DNA of 64,000 bases from AP-15 sp963797115 (GTDB lineage: Bacteria; Pseudomonadota; Alphaproteobacteria; ATCC43930; CGMCC-115725): NCBI GenBank assembly GCA_963797115.1, contig CAWCOH010000002.1, positions 248,001 through 312,000 on the forward strand, in the 5' to 3' direction. The translations under genes were made by a program, and so were the position numbers. Shown piece by piece: positions 47,164-55,337 of the stretch. Under the pieces are notes generated by a model. It was not told the DNA's origin and made no database searches. It saw only the letters and a program-made list of their open reading frames with translations. Numbering within the stretch: the stretch's first letter is position 1; every line of letters begins with the position of its first letter.

Positions 47164-47415
47164 GGTCGTCGGCTCCGGGAAGATCTTGCCCCATTCGCCG
47201 AAGGGCTGGTTGGCGGTGATGAGGAGGGATCGCCGCTCGTAGCGGGCGCTGATGAGCTCAAAGAGCACGCTGGTTTCGGCTTGGTCTTTGGTGACGTAGG
47301 CGATGTCATCGAGGATCAGCAGATGGAATTTGTCGAGCTTGGCAATAGCGGCTTCGAGAGCGAGCTCGCGACGGGCAATTTGCAGGCGCTGCACCACCCG
47401 CACAACGCAGCGCGC
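47161..47415 (-). pseudogene. IstB (IS21 helper ATPase), central fragment
   Basis: VQRLQIARRELALEAAIAKL then FHLLILDDIAYVTKDQAETS (Walker B, LILDD) and ISARYERRSLLITANQPFGEWGKIFPEP. It breaks off at 47161 where the recombinase element begins; the C-terminus lies at 44417-44583. The N-terminus with Walker A is missing, and no istA is present. Confidence 0.75.
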
Positions 47416-47867
47416 GGGACTTACGTCGAAATCGACGGGATCGTCCAGCCTGAACCGGCGCCGCGCTTCAGCCGCACCGTTCCCGACCTGCTCAGTCCTT
47501 GAATTTCCGAACCTACGCGGTCCAACCAAGTCGTACGTATGGAAAAGTGGTCGTCCGAAAAAGCCCCTTGAGCCTCCAGACGGAGCGAATATGGACAAGA
47601 CCCCGGAAGCTCAAGGGCTTGCGCCTCCGCAGGTACCAGGGAGGCTATGATGTGGTGCGCCACAAGGAGCTTACCCTGGTTCGGCGTAGCAGCGCCGTTA
47701 GCCGCGAGCAAACGGAGAAGAGGTGCTCCGGGATGCATCTCATCTTGCCATGCATCGAATGGCAGCTGGCCACGGCTCCCCTTAAAGCGACCGCGTCTCC
47801 GCTCTAGATGAAAATTGAAGGCGGAGGGGAAGGACCTCGTGCTGAAGGGTGTAGGATGGCATCTTCG
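47416..47867. other. Intergenic region, no gene recognised
   Basis: About 450 bp between the istB relic and the EH_Signature gene. No convincing frame; IS21 debris is likely. Confidence 0.35.
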
Positions 47868-48596
47868 TTAAAGTCCCCGAGGCCGAATGTATCGGCCAGT
47901 ATTTTGTTGAATTTGATCGGCAAATTTTCGCTGCCACCCATCCGGCGGTTGATGTCTGAGGGCTATGCTGCTCCCCTGCCATTCCTCCCGTTCAGAAACA
48001 TACATAGTAATGTTTCTGCGGTCATATGGCGTCTTTTCATCATAAATTTCGGGGAATACGCCTCCACGCATGGCGCCGTCTTTCCACAGGACGGCGCGAC
48101 CCACCTTATTCATTTCAAGGACCATTAAGTCGTCGATCAGCATGAGCAGACCACAGTGGTCCCTGACCGCGCCGCCCCCGAACGTACCGAACTGGACCCC
48201 TTCGCGCTGAGCAAGCGGAATCGCGCCGGAACCAACGATAAGCCAGGCCTTTTTTACGAAGGGAAGATAGGTGAGCCAAAACTTCTTCCGCTCGTCCCAC
48301 ATATCACGGCGGTCAACATGCAGGTCGTTGACCACGCGAAAGAAAGCCTCGATCGTCTTACGGCTGAGCCAGGCTTCAACGGTGCTGATTGCGGTTTCGT
48401 CGACAATTCCGCGCCAGCGGCCAGGTAGGAAGCGAGGGTCTCGGTTGATTTCAAGCAAAAGCGAGAGAGCTGGCTCGGGGTTGGCGTTCGCCCTCTCTGG
48501 CTTCTGCTGCCATGCAATAAACCCTTCGACGAAGGACTTCACCGCCAGCTTCCGGAGATCAATGTGTCCTTGCGCTTGCTGTATGACGTCGGTCAT
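47868..48596 (-). CDS. EH_Signature domain protein (ZorC-like), N-terminally truncated
   Basis: 242 residues matching the C-terminal EH_Signature domain found in ZorC of type I Zorya anti-phage systems: WLSRKTIEAFFRVVNDLHVD, then MWDERKKFWLTYLPFVKKAW, the signature Glu161 in LMVLEMNKVGRAVLW and His215 in IALRHQPPDGWQRKF. ZorC is normally ~500-600 residues and works with the ZorA/ZorB motor and ZorD helicase; none of these is in the window. Similar sequence continues upstream of the ATG (DPVSRFRALLANHM) until an in-frame TAA near 48683, so the N-terminal half has been lost. Probably a relic, though a short solo protein is possible. Confidence 0.6.
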   Translation of the reverse strand: MTDVIQQAQGHIDLRKLAVKSFVEGFIAWQQKPERANANPEPALSLLLEINRDPRFLPGRWRGIVDETAISTVEAWLSRKTIEAFFRVVNDLHVDRRDMWDERKKFWLTYLPFVKKAWLIVGSGAIPLAQREGVQFGTFGGGAVRDHCGLLMLIDDLMVLEMNKVGRAVLWKDGAMRGGVFPEIYDEKTPYDRRNITMYVSEREEWQGSSIALRHQPPDGWQRKFADQIQQNTGRYIRPRGL

Positions 48597-49023
48597 ATGA
48601 TTCGCAAGCAGCGCGCGAAAACGGCTAACTGGGTCTCCTCCGCTTGGCGTGCTGATCAGGGCATCATCGACGCCTACTTACGGCGCCTCGGCGGCGAAAC
48701 CCATCGCAGTTTATTCCGCAATCTCTGGACACATTACCTTCTGACGTTTGAGCACGATGATGCAGCTACTAATGCGCCGCCTTGGCCATCTGTAGCGGGC
48801 CTATAAGCGGATTGAGGAATTCGTATTTCCTTGTAAACGCGGCAAGGGGGTCTGGTAATTTATCAAAATGTCGGTTGAGGAATCGTGCCACGGCGCTCGC
48901 CGGCAATGAGCTTTTGGAAGATCTAAAGAGTATCGGCGTCACACCTGAGCGTCTTCGGACATCTGCCCTTATTGTCGCAATCATGGGATGCGTTGGGAGG
49001 GTTCTAAAGACCGAGTCCGTATG
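48597..49023. other. Region upstream of the EH_Signature fragment
   Basis: About 430 bp. A minus-strand frame at 48769-48984 (ASAVARFLNRHFDKLPDPLA) may be debris of the missing N-terminal part, but it lies in another frame and I cannot match it. The DUF1446 gene has also lost its end here. Confidence 0.3.
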
Positions 49024-50086
49024 ACGCCGTCGCGGCCGTAAACGCGGGTGACGATTTCGTACGCGCGTTCGCCGAGGGTGTTGCCGATGCGCGTCTTGAC
49101 GCTGTCGTCGAGCTGCGCGAGCCAGCTGTCGATCTGCGCCAGGATATAGGGGTCACGCACCCCGCCCATCAGGATCGTCGAATATCCGACCTGACGCACC
49201 CCTTCCAATTTGATCGTGTATTCGAACTCCGAGCCCGAGACGCGCACTGCACGATCGGAAATTGCCTCGTAGCGGGCGTTGCCGGTCCGCAAGGTGCCAG
49301 AGGGCTCCTTGAGGTCGAACGGGTCGGCATTTTCATACAGGTGTGCGAAGCGACGCTTTGCGGCGTGCAGTGATAATCGTCGCGTAGAGGAAAGACGTCG
49401 AAGCTGTCCTCGTGCAATACCGCCATCATGCAGTCGGGCGCCGTCCGCACCGCGACTGCAGCAGCCCCGCATTCGAGGATTTTGGCCATGTGCCACACGA
49501 CCGCCGGCGCATAGCCTTCCAGTAAGGGCAGCGCCGCGAAGATAGAAGTGTCGCTGCTGCGTCCGGCAAGGACGATTTGTGCGCCGTCGGTAAGCGCCTG
49601 CTGGATCGGCTCGACCCCCATCATCCCGACGATGTGTTTTGCTGCGTCGATATCGGCGTCGCTCAGCGGCGCCGAGGGCGACAAGGCCCGCGTACGGCCG
49701 TCACGCAGGTGCCGGCGGACAACGTCTCGCGATAATTCCGATTGAATGACAGCGAGCTTGAAGTGGAGGTCCTGCTCGCGGGCGATCTCATGCACGATCT
49801 CGACCATCCAGGCGAGCCCGGCATCCGATCCCGACGTGCCGGCCGAGCCGATGATCAGCGGAATGCCGGCCTTCCTGGCGCGGATCATCATGATCTCGGT
49901 GTCGCGCTTGACCGCTGCGGCCGAGAACATGCAGGTTCCGGTGGCAAGTGGACCGGGGCCCGGGTCAGTGCTGCCGGCATCGCAGCCAATCATCCGGGCG
50001 CCAAGCGAAATCGCCTTGTCGAGCGACTCGGCGCGAAATCCCGAACCCAGCATTCCCGTCGCCGAAACCAGCGGAAACGATGCCAT
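49024..50086 (-). pseudogene. DUF1446 / AtuA-like gene, frameshifted and truncated
   Basis: N-terminal ~250 residues are clean: MASFPLVSATGMLGSGFRAE, GARMIGCDAGSTDPGPGPLA, SAGTSGSDAGLAWMVEIVHE. At 49340 a CCC run has lost one C; the other frame continues HLYENADPFDLKEPSGTL, YTIKLEGVRQVGYSTILMGGVRDPYI to VYGRDGV, after which homology stops at ~49035. The family includes AtuA of acyclic terpene utilisation. About 350 of the usual 450-600 residues remain. Its promoter region faces the CoA-transferase operon. Confidence 0.78.
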
Positions 50087-50451
50087 CGCTACGCCCCTCG
50101 ATCGCTGTTGCCAGCGGAGGATATCGCGCGCCTCATCGTCGTGAAACCTCGAGCATAGCAGGCGGTGTCTGAGTGAGCCATCAGTTCCACCCGGCCGATC
50201 TGCCTCCCGGACGACCAAGATTTAATCGCCAGTGCGATCTCGTTACGCTCATGTGCACGGCGAGACCCCGCTGGGCGTCGACGGCGATGATGGTGCACAT
50301 CCAAGTATCGCCAGATGAAGATCAAAAGACCGGGTACGGGTGGTATGGTTGGTCCTGAGCGGCATGGGTAGCACGAGGGAAACGCTGGCAACCATGAACC
50401 TAGAAATGGCCCCACTTTTCTGGGCGAAGCCCTAGGCAGGAGAACGACCCC
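50087..50451. promoter_or_regulatory. Divergent intergenic region upstream of the CoA-transferase operon
   Basis: 365 bp between the DUF1446 start and the CoA-transferase start, transcribed in opposite directions. No gene seen. It should hold both promoters; no clear operator is visible by eye. Confidence 0.35.
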
Positions 50452-51777
50452 ATGGTTGGTCCGCGAGCCCTTGAGAATTTTCGCGTGGTAGACTTCAGCT
50501 GGGTGCGGGCCGGACCGTGGGCCACGCGTTGGCTGGGAGCTCTCGGGGCCGAGATCATTAAGATCGAGTGGCCGGAAAATGAGCGCGGCAGGCTGCCGAG
50601 CACCACGACGCCGCAGAATCTCGAGGTTAATCTGAACACCTCGGGAAACTTCAATGACACGAACGTCAACAAGAAGAGCCTCAGTCTCAACGTACGAAGC
50701 GCCAAAGGCCTGGAGATCGTCAAGCGGCTGATCGCCATCTCCGACGTCGTGATCGAGAACTTCAGCTCCCGGGTATTACAGAAGTGGGGCCTCGGTTATG
50801 AGGAGATGTGCAAAATCAAACCGGATGTCGTCTATGTATCTATGTCCGGCTACGGCCATACGGGCCGGCATCACCACTACACGACATTCGGTCCCGTGGC
50901 CCAGGCGGTCTCGGGACTGACCTATATCTCCGGCCTGCCCGACAAACCGCCGGCCGGCTGGGGCTGGTCGTATATGGATGATACCGGCGGTATGTACGGG
51001 GCGATGTGCGCGCTCACTGGCCTCTACCATCGCAACATGACGGGACAAGGCCAACACATCGACTTGTCGCAGATGGTGTCGAGTGTACCGCTCGTCGGCC
51101 CCGCGCTGCTGGACTTCACGGTGAACAAGCGCGGGTCGCGCCGGCCCGGCTACCCTCCCGGCAACCGTGCGCATTGGCCGGGCACGCCGCTCAATAACAA
51201 CTACCGCGGGCCGACGGTGGCACCCCATAACGCCTATCGCACGCACCCGGGCCAGTACAACGACTGGTGCGTGATCGTCTGCCATTCAGACGAGGAATGG
51301 CAACGATTGGTGCAGGTGATGGGCGCTCCGTCCTGGGCTGCCTCATCCAAGTTTGCCGCAGTCGCGGGGCGCTTGCAGCATCAGGAGGAATTGGATGAGC
51401 AGATCGAAGCCTGGAGCATGACATTGGAGAAATACGAGCTGACGGAGCGCTGCCAAGCTGCCGGCGTTCGCGCCCTTCCGGTACAAAGCGCCGAAGACCG
51501 GGTGGAGCATGACCCTCAGCTGCGTCACCGGGAAATGTATCTTTCGATAGAGCATGCCGCGCTGGGCATTCACAAGGTGCAAAGTGCCCCGTTCAAACTT
51601 TCGGAAACCCCCGCGACGAACCACTCGCCGAGCCCGCTCATCGGTCAACATACCCGCGAGATTGTTGAAGGCTTGCTGGGGTATAGCCTCGAAGAGCTCC
51701 GCACAGGCTTTGCTGACGGCACATTCTGGCCGACTGAACGCCCGCGCTTTCCGTACATGGAGGCGATGCTCCAGTGA
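50452..51777 (+). CDS. Family III CoA-transferase (CaiB/BaiF type), catalytic-Asp-bearing member
   Basis: 441 residues. N-terminal VVDFSWVRAGPWATRWLGAL-GAEIIKIEWP is the CaiB/BaiF fold entry; KKSLSLNVRSAKGLEIVKRL and SMSGYGHTG follow. The nucleophilic Asp is expected in WSYMDDTGGMYGAM (Asp176/177), aligned with the formyl-CoA transferase Asp169 region. It transfers CoA from a donor acyl-CoA to a carboxylic acid. AGGAGA precedes ATG 50452. Its stop overlaps the next CoA-transferase start (GTGA), so the two are translationally coupled and probably form a heteromer like BbsEF-type enzymes. Confidence 0.9.
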   Translation: MVGPRALENFRVVDFSWVRAGPWATRWLGALGAEIIKIEWPENERGRLPSTTTPQNLEVNLNTSGNFNDTNVNKKSLSLNVRSAKGLEIVKRLIAISDVVIENFSSRVLQKWGLGYEEMCKIKPDVVYVSMSGYGHTGRHHHYTTFGPVAQAVSGLTYISGLPDKPPAGWGWSYMDDTGGMYGAMCALTGLYHRNMTGQGQHIDLSQMVSSVPLVGPALLDFTVNKRGSRRPGYPPGNRAHWPGTPLNNNYRGPTVAPHNAYRTHPGQYNDWCVIVCHSDEEWQRLVQVMGAPSWAASSKFAAVAGRLQHQEELDEQIEAWSMTLEKYELTERCQAAGVRALPVQSAEDRVEHDPQLRHREMYLSIEHAALGIHKVQSAPFKLSETPATNHSPSPLIGQHTREIVEGLLGYSLEELRTGFADGTFWPTERPRFPYMEAMLQ

Positions 51778-53036
51778 GCGATGCCCAAATTCTGCCGGGA
51801 CCGCTGGCAGGCCTGAGGGTCCTTGAGCTCGCCGATGAAAAGGGCCAGTTCTGCGGCAAACTGCTCGCCGATCTCGGGGCCGATGTGGTCAAGATCGAAC
51901 CTCCCGGCGGCGAGCCTTGCCGCCACATCGGGCCGTTTCTCGACGACATCCCCCACCCGGAGCGCAGCCTGTCCTTCTGGTACTACAACACGTCCAAGCG
52001 TGGCATCACCCTCGATCTCGAGACTGCAGCTGGCAGCCGGCTCTTTGGGCGCTTGGCGGCGGCATCAGACGTAATACTGGAAACCTTCCGGCCAGGGTTC
52101 CTGGCTTCCCTTGAACTCGATTACACGTCCCTGCACCAAGGAAACCCGCGGCTGATCATGTGCGCGCTGACCCCATTCGGCCAGACCGGTCCGTGGCGGG
52201 ATTATCTCTCAAGCGATCTGCTCCACATGGCAGCGGGCGGTGAGATGGCTTCATCCGGCTATGACGAGGCCGACGTGCCGAATGCGCCGCCGATCGCTCC
52301 CGGCGGCGGCAACGCATGGCACATGGGCAGCCATTTCGCCTACATGGCCATCATGGCCGCTCTGGTCCACCGAACGGTTTTCGGGCAGGGGCAGCATATC
52401 GACGCCTCGATCCATGAGGCTTGTGCGCTGACGACGGAGGCGGCGATCGCGAACTACATCTACCGCGGCGAGGTGGTGCGACGCCAGACCGGCCGCCATC
52501 ATGCAGCGGGTCCGACGCCCCGCACCCAGTTCCGCACCAAGGACGGGGCCTATGTCTGCGTGCTGGTGGCGGGCCGGCTAAACCCCAGTTACGTTAGGGA
52601 GCTGGCCGACCTGCTCGACAGCTACGGCATGGCCGGCGATCTGAAGGACCCGAAATACCAGGACCCGGCGGTCATCGCCGCGAACACGTCCCACATCATC
52701 GATGGCCTCGTCGCCGACTTCATCGCGAGCCTGTCGGCGGAGGAGGTTTACCATGCTGCCCAGGAACGCGGCTTCACCTGGGGGGCGGTGCGCGCCCCGG
52801 AGCAGCTCCTCGACGACGCCCATCTGCACGACCGCGGCTTCTGGAAAGAGGTTGAGCACCCGGAGCTCGGCCGCAGCTTTATCTACCCGGGCGAAGCCGC
52901 GATCTACAACGGCTCCCCTTGGCGGATCTCCAGACGAGCGCCGCTAATCGGCGAGCACAACACCGAAATCTTCTGCGACGAATTGGGGCTGTCGCGCGGC
53001 GAGCTCTCGGTTCTGGCGGAAAGTCGTGTGATCTAG
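51774..53036 (+). CDS. Family III CoA-transferase, probable non-catalytic partner
   Basis: 420 residues of the same fold: GPLAGLRVLELADEKGQFCG-KLLADLGADVVKIEPPGG at the start, SKRGITLDLE and TPFGQTGPWRDY in the middle. Where the partner has MDDTGGMYG this protein reads AWHMGSHFAYM, so the nucleophilic Asp is absent. The start is a GTG at 51774 inside the previous gene's stop. Two-gene CoA-transferases of this family commonly pair an active and an inactive chain; that role is inferred. Confidence 0.88.
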   Translation: MSDAQILPGPLAGLRVLELADEKGQFCGKLLADLGADVVKIEPPGGEPCRHIGPFLDDIPHPERSLSFWYYNTSKRGITLDLETAAGSRLFGRLAAASDVILETFRPGFLASLELDYTSLHQGNPRLIMCALTPFGQTGPWRDYLSSDLLHMAAGGEMASSGYDEADVPNAPPIAPGGGNAWHMGSHFAYMAIMAALVHRTVFGQGQHIDASIHEACALTTEAAIANYIYRGEVVRRQTGRHHAAGPTPRTQFRTKDGAYVCVLVAGRLNPSYVRELADLLDSYGMAGDLKDPKYQDPAVIAANTSHIIDGLVADFIASLSAEEVYHAAQERGFTWGAVRAPEQLLDDAHLHDRGFWKEVEHPELGRSFIYPGEAAIYNGSPWRISRRAPLIGEHNTEIFCDELGLSRGELSVLAESRVI

Positions 53037-53042
53037 ATTCAG

Positions 53043-54182
53043 ATGCAGACACAGTCTCAAGAGGACGGCATGGATTGCTGCGGTCACGCCCTCGCGGCCC
53101 GACAGTGGATGTGGAGCACCGCACTGACGTCGGTCGGCGCCATGCTCGGTGGGGAGGGTGGACCGCTCGGTTCGACAGCCGCCGCCCGGACAGCCGAGAT
53201 CGCCTCCGCGGCACTCGACGTCCTGCGCAAATCCATCTCCATCGACGTCCATATGCATGGCGGCAAGACCGGGATCACATCGAAAGCACCGCCGAACGAC
53301 GACCTCGCGAACGCCATGCGGGCGGGATCGCTTGCGGTTGCATGCCTGGCGGATGTGCCCGACGGGCCGGTCCTTGGCAGGAATGCGCAGGGTGTTTTGG
53401 CCGCGCTGCGCACACCGAAGCCGGGCGAGCTCTATCGGCACCACCTCGAGCGTCTCGCCTGGATGGACGAGATGGTCACCAATCACGGCCTGCGGCGAGC
53501 CCTTTGCGCGGCCGATCTCGAAGGCGCTCACAAAACCGGACAGCCCGCGATCATCGCCGACATAGAGGGGCTCGACTTTCTGGAGGCAAAACTCGAACGC
53601 CTTGAGGAGGCACACCAACGCGGCATCAGGCACCTTCAGCTCGTGCACTACACACCCAACGACATTGGCGATTTCCAGACCGGCGCCGTCATGCACCAGG
53701 GGCTTACCTTATTCGGTGCCGAGGTGATCCGGGTCTGCCACCGGCTGGGTTTCGTCTGCGATGTCGCGCACGCGACCGAGGGCATGGTGAACCAGGCGGT
53801 CGATGTCGCGACGAAACCCCTGCTGCTGTCGCATACCGCTCTCGTGGGGTCGCAGGCGATGGGGCCGACCCCGTTGACTGGGCGGCAGGTCAGCCGTGAG
53901 CACGCGCGGGCGATTGCCGAGACCGGCGGCTCGATCGGCATCTGGCACTTTTTCCCGAGCCTTGAGAAATACGTCGACGGCCTCAAGGAGATGGCAGAGA
54001 TCGTCGGCGTCGATCATGTCAGCATCGGCACCGACCAGCATGTTTCACCGGGGAGCTTGCCGGATTACACGCAATGGGTGCATCTGGTCGCGGCGATGCT
54101 ACGCGGCGGCTTCACTCCCGAGGAGACCGGAAAGATCGCCGGCGGAAACTATATGCGCATCTTTCGCGCTGTCGTCGGCTGA
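53043..54182 (+). CDS. Membrane dipeptidase family (peptidase M19)
   Basis: 379 residues of a metal-dependent amidohydrolase fold. Zinc ligands are recognisable: Asp68, His70, (His72) in SIDVHMHGG, Glu in IIADIEGLD, His residues in LVHYTPND and LLLSHTALVG, and Asp in SIGTDQH. The N-terminus has a possible export region (WMWSTALTSVGAMLGGEG), but no clear cleavage site. It hydrolyses dipeptides in known members; in catabolic operons M19 homologues can act on other amides. It follows the CoA-transferase pair after 6 bp, so it belongs to the same operon. Confidence 0.88.
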   Translation: MQTQSQEDGMDCCGHALAARQWMWSTALTSVGAMLGGEGGPLGSTAAARTAEIASAALDVLRKSISIDVHMHGGKTGITSKAPPNDDLANAMRAGSLAVACLADVPDGPVLGRNAQGVLAALRTPKPGELYRHHLERLAWMDEMVTNHGLRRALCAADLEGAHKTGQPAIIADIEGLDFLEAKLERLEEAHQRGIRHLQLVHYTPNDIGDFQTGAVMHQGLTLFGAEVIRVCHRLGFVCDVAHATEGMVNQAVDVATKPLLLSHTALVGSQAMGPTPLTGRQVSREHARAIAETGGSIGIWHFFPSLEKYVDGLKEMAEIVGVDHVSIGTDQHVSPGSLPDYTQWVHLVAAMLRGGFTPEETGKIAGGNYMRIFRAVVG

Positions 54183-54266
54183 CATTCCCCCGGGCGGAGA
54201 ACGATTATCCCTATCGACCAAACTCAGGCTCAGCCCGATCAGGCTGCGGTAGGCGCAGCACTCGCG

Positions 54267-54611
54267 GTGCTCGACCGCTTCATCACGGCATTGAATGCCG
54301 GCGACGAACCGGCTTTGCTGGAGACACTGCATTTCCCGCATTACCGGCTGTCCGGGGGCAGGATGCGGGTATGGGATCAGCCCGGCGCCTATCTCGGCGA
54401 CTTTCTCGCTCGGGCCGGCGCGGATTGGCACCACAGCGAATGGGATTTTCGCACAGTCATCGCCGCCGGACCGGCCAAGGTACATTTGGACGTACAATTC
54501 ACCCGCTATCGCATCGACAATTCGGTCATCGGCTCGTTCCGCTCGCTGTGGATCGTCACCGAGCGCAGCGGACGCTGGGCGGTGGCAGCGCGGTCGAGCT
54601 TCGCGGATTGA
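54267..54611 (+). CDS. SnoaL/NTF2-like protein
   Basis: 114 residues from GTG 54267: LDRFITALNAGDEPALLETL, GDFLARAGADWHHSEWDF, VHLDVQFTRYRIDNSVIGSF-RSLWIVTE, the pattern of small NTF2-fold proteins (SnoaL-like or DUF4440). The frame is open upstream with protein-like sequence (PIDQTQAQPDQAAVG), to a possible ATT start at 54204 behind GGAGA, which fits the family better than the GTG. It is the last gene of the CoA-transferase operon; role unknown. Confidence 0.75.
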   Translation: MLDRFITALNAGDEPALLETLHFPHYRLSGGRMRVWDQPGAYLGDFLARAGADWHHSEWDFRTVIAAGPAKVHLDVQFTRYRIDNSVIGSFRSLWIVTERSGRWAVAARSSFAD

Positions 54612-54633
54612 TCTGCGTGATCGGTTTTACCAT

Positions 54634-54771
54634 CGGTCCCGCGTCAGGAAAAATGGTCGATGCCAAGCTCCAACGATGAGACCAGGTCGGTCGAACACTG
54701 ACTTTGGGATGAGATGCCGAGTCTTCCCTGGAGGGCAGAGACATCGAAGTCTCGGTCTCGCCGAAAGACAA
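54634..54771 (-). repeat. Dispersed tRNA-like repeat, inverted long copy
   Basis: Reverse complement of the unit at 19431-19560: CATCGGTCCCGCGTCAGGAA ... CCAAAGTCAGTGTTCGACC ... TCGGCGAGACCGAGA at roughly 85 percent identity by eye. Here it stops at the ACCGATG position and lacks the GTTCGAATCC half. Confidence 0.6.
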
Positions 54772-54833
54772 CCGTACTTCGCCCTATGATCTCTGCGCGA
54801 ACCGCTTGCATCGACGACAATCTCGGGAGGGGG

Positions 54834-54876
54834 ACCGGTGGTTCGAATCCACTTCCCTCCAGCGGAGAGTCCGTCT
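54834..54876 (+). repeat. tRNA-like dispersed repeat, short copy
   Basis: GGACCGGTGGTTCGAATCC, then ACTTCCCTCCAGCGGAGAGTC: an uninterrupted core copy 60 bp beyond the inverted long copy. Confidence 0.6.
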
Positions 54877-55016
54877 CTCTCCCCGAGAGAGCGTTTAGCC
54901 GATTGCCTCGTTCCAGTCACTGCCTGGTGCCACCTCAAACGGCACAGTCGGGTGGACAGGGAGCCATTCCCGATCTGCCCCTTGGTCGATGCGCCAACGC
55001 GTTGCGGCGCGCTGAG

Positions 55017-55172
55017 ATGGGCGCGATTGCCGTCTGCCTCGGTCTGGGGTCCGCTATAGCCGAGACCAAGCCCGAAGACGAGACGCGGTTTGCCGTCTGC
55101 GTGACGATCCCGCCGGCTTGTCTCGCTCCGGGCCAGACCGGCCCGGGTTTTTTGGTTACGGTTAAGGGGTGA
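55017..55172 (+). pseudogene. N-terminal fragment of an ABC solute-binding protein (second)
   Basis: GLGSAIAETKPEDETRFAVC then TIPPACLAPGQTGPGF aligns with the fragment at 40076-40350 (AVAQTKPEGEMRFALY...LDPAEAGPGF) and so with SBP_bac_5 proteins. It stops within 50 residues. The remaining DNA to 55337 shows no gene. Confidence 0.55.
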
Positions 55173-55337
55173 TCCATTTTGATCGAGGCGGTTTTAGAAT
55201 GGCAGTTTTTGGCGATTGACCTGCCGCTGCTCAGCCGATGAACATCAGGATAGCGACCGGCGCTCGGACAGAGTGAGGTTGCTAAGCCTAACAATGCCGT
55301 TTCCCGCAGAGGGCGACCTGGGCGTTGCCGCGGCCGC

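Noticed and set aside
47868..49496. Complete Zorya defence system
   Set aside because: Only an EH_Signature fragment exists; no MotA/MotB-like zorA/zorB or helicase gene lies within the window.
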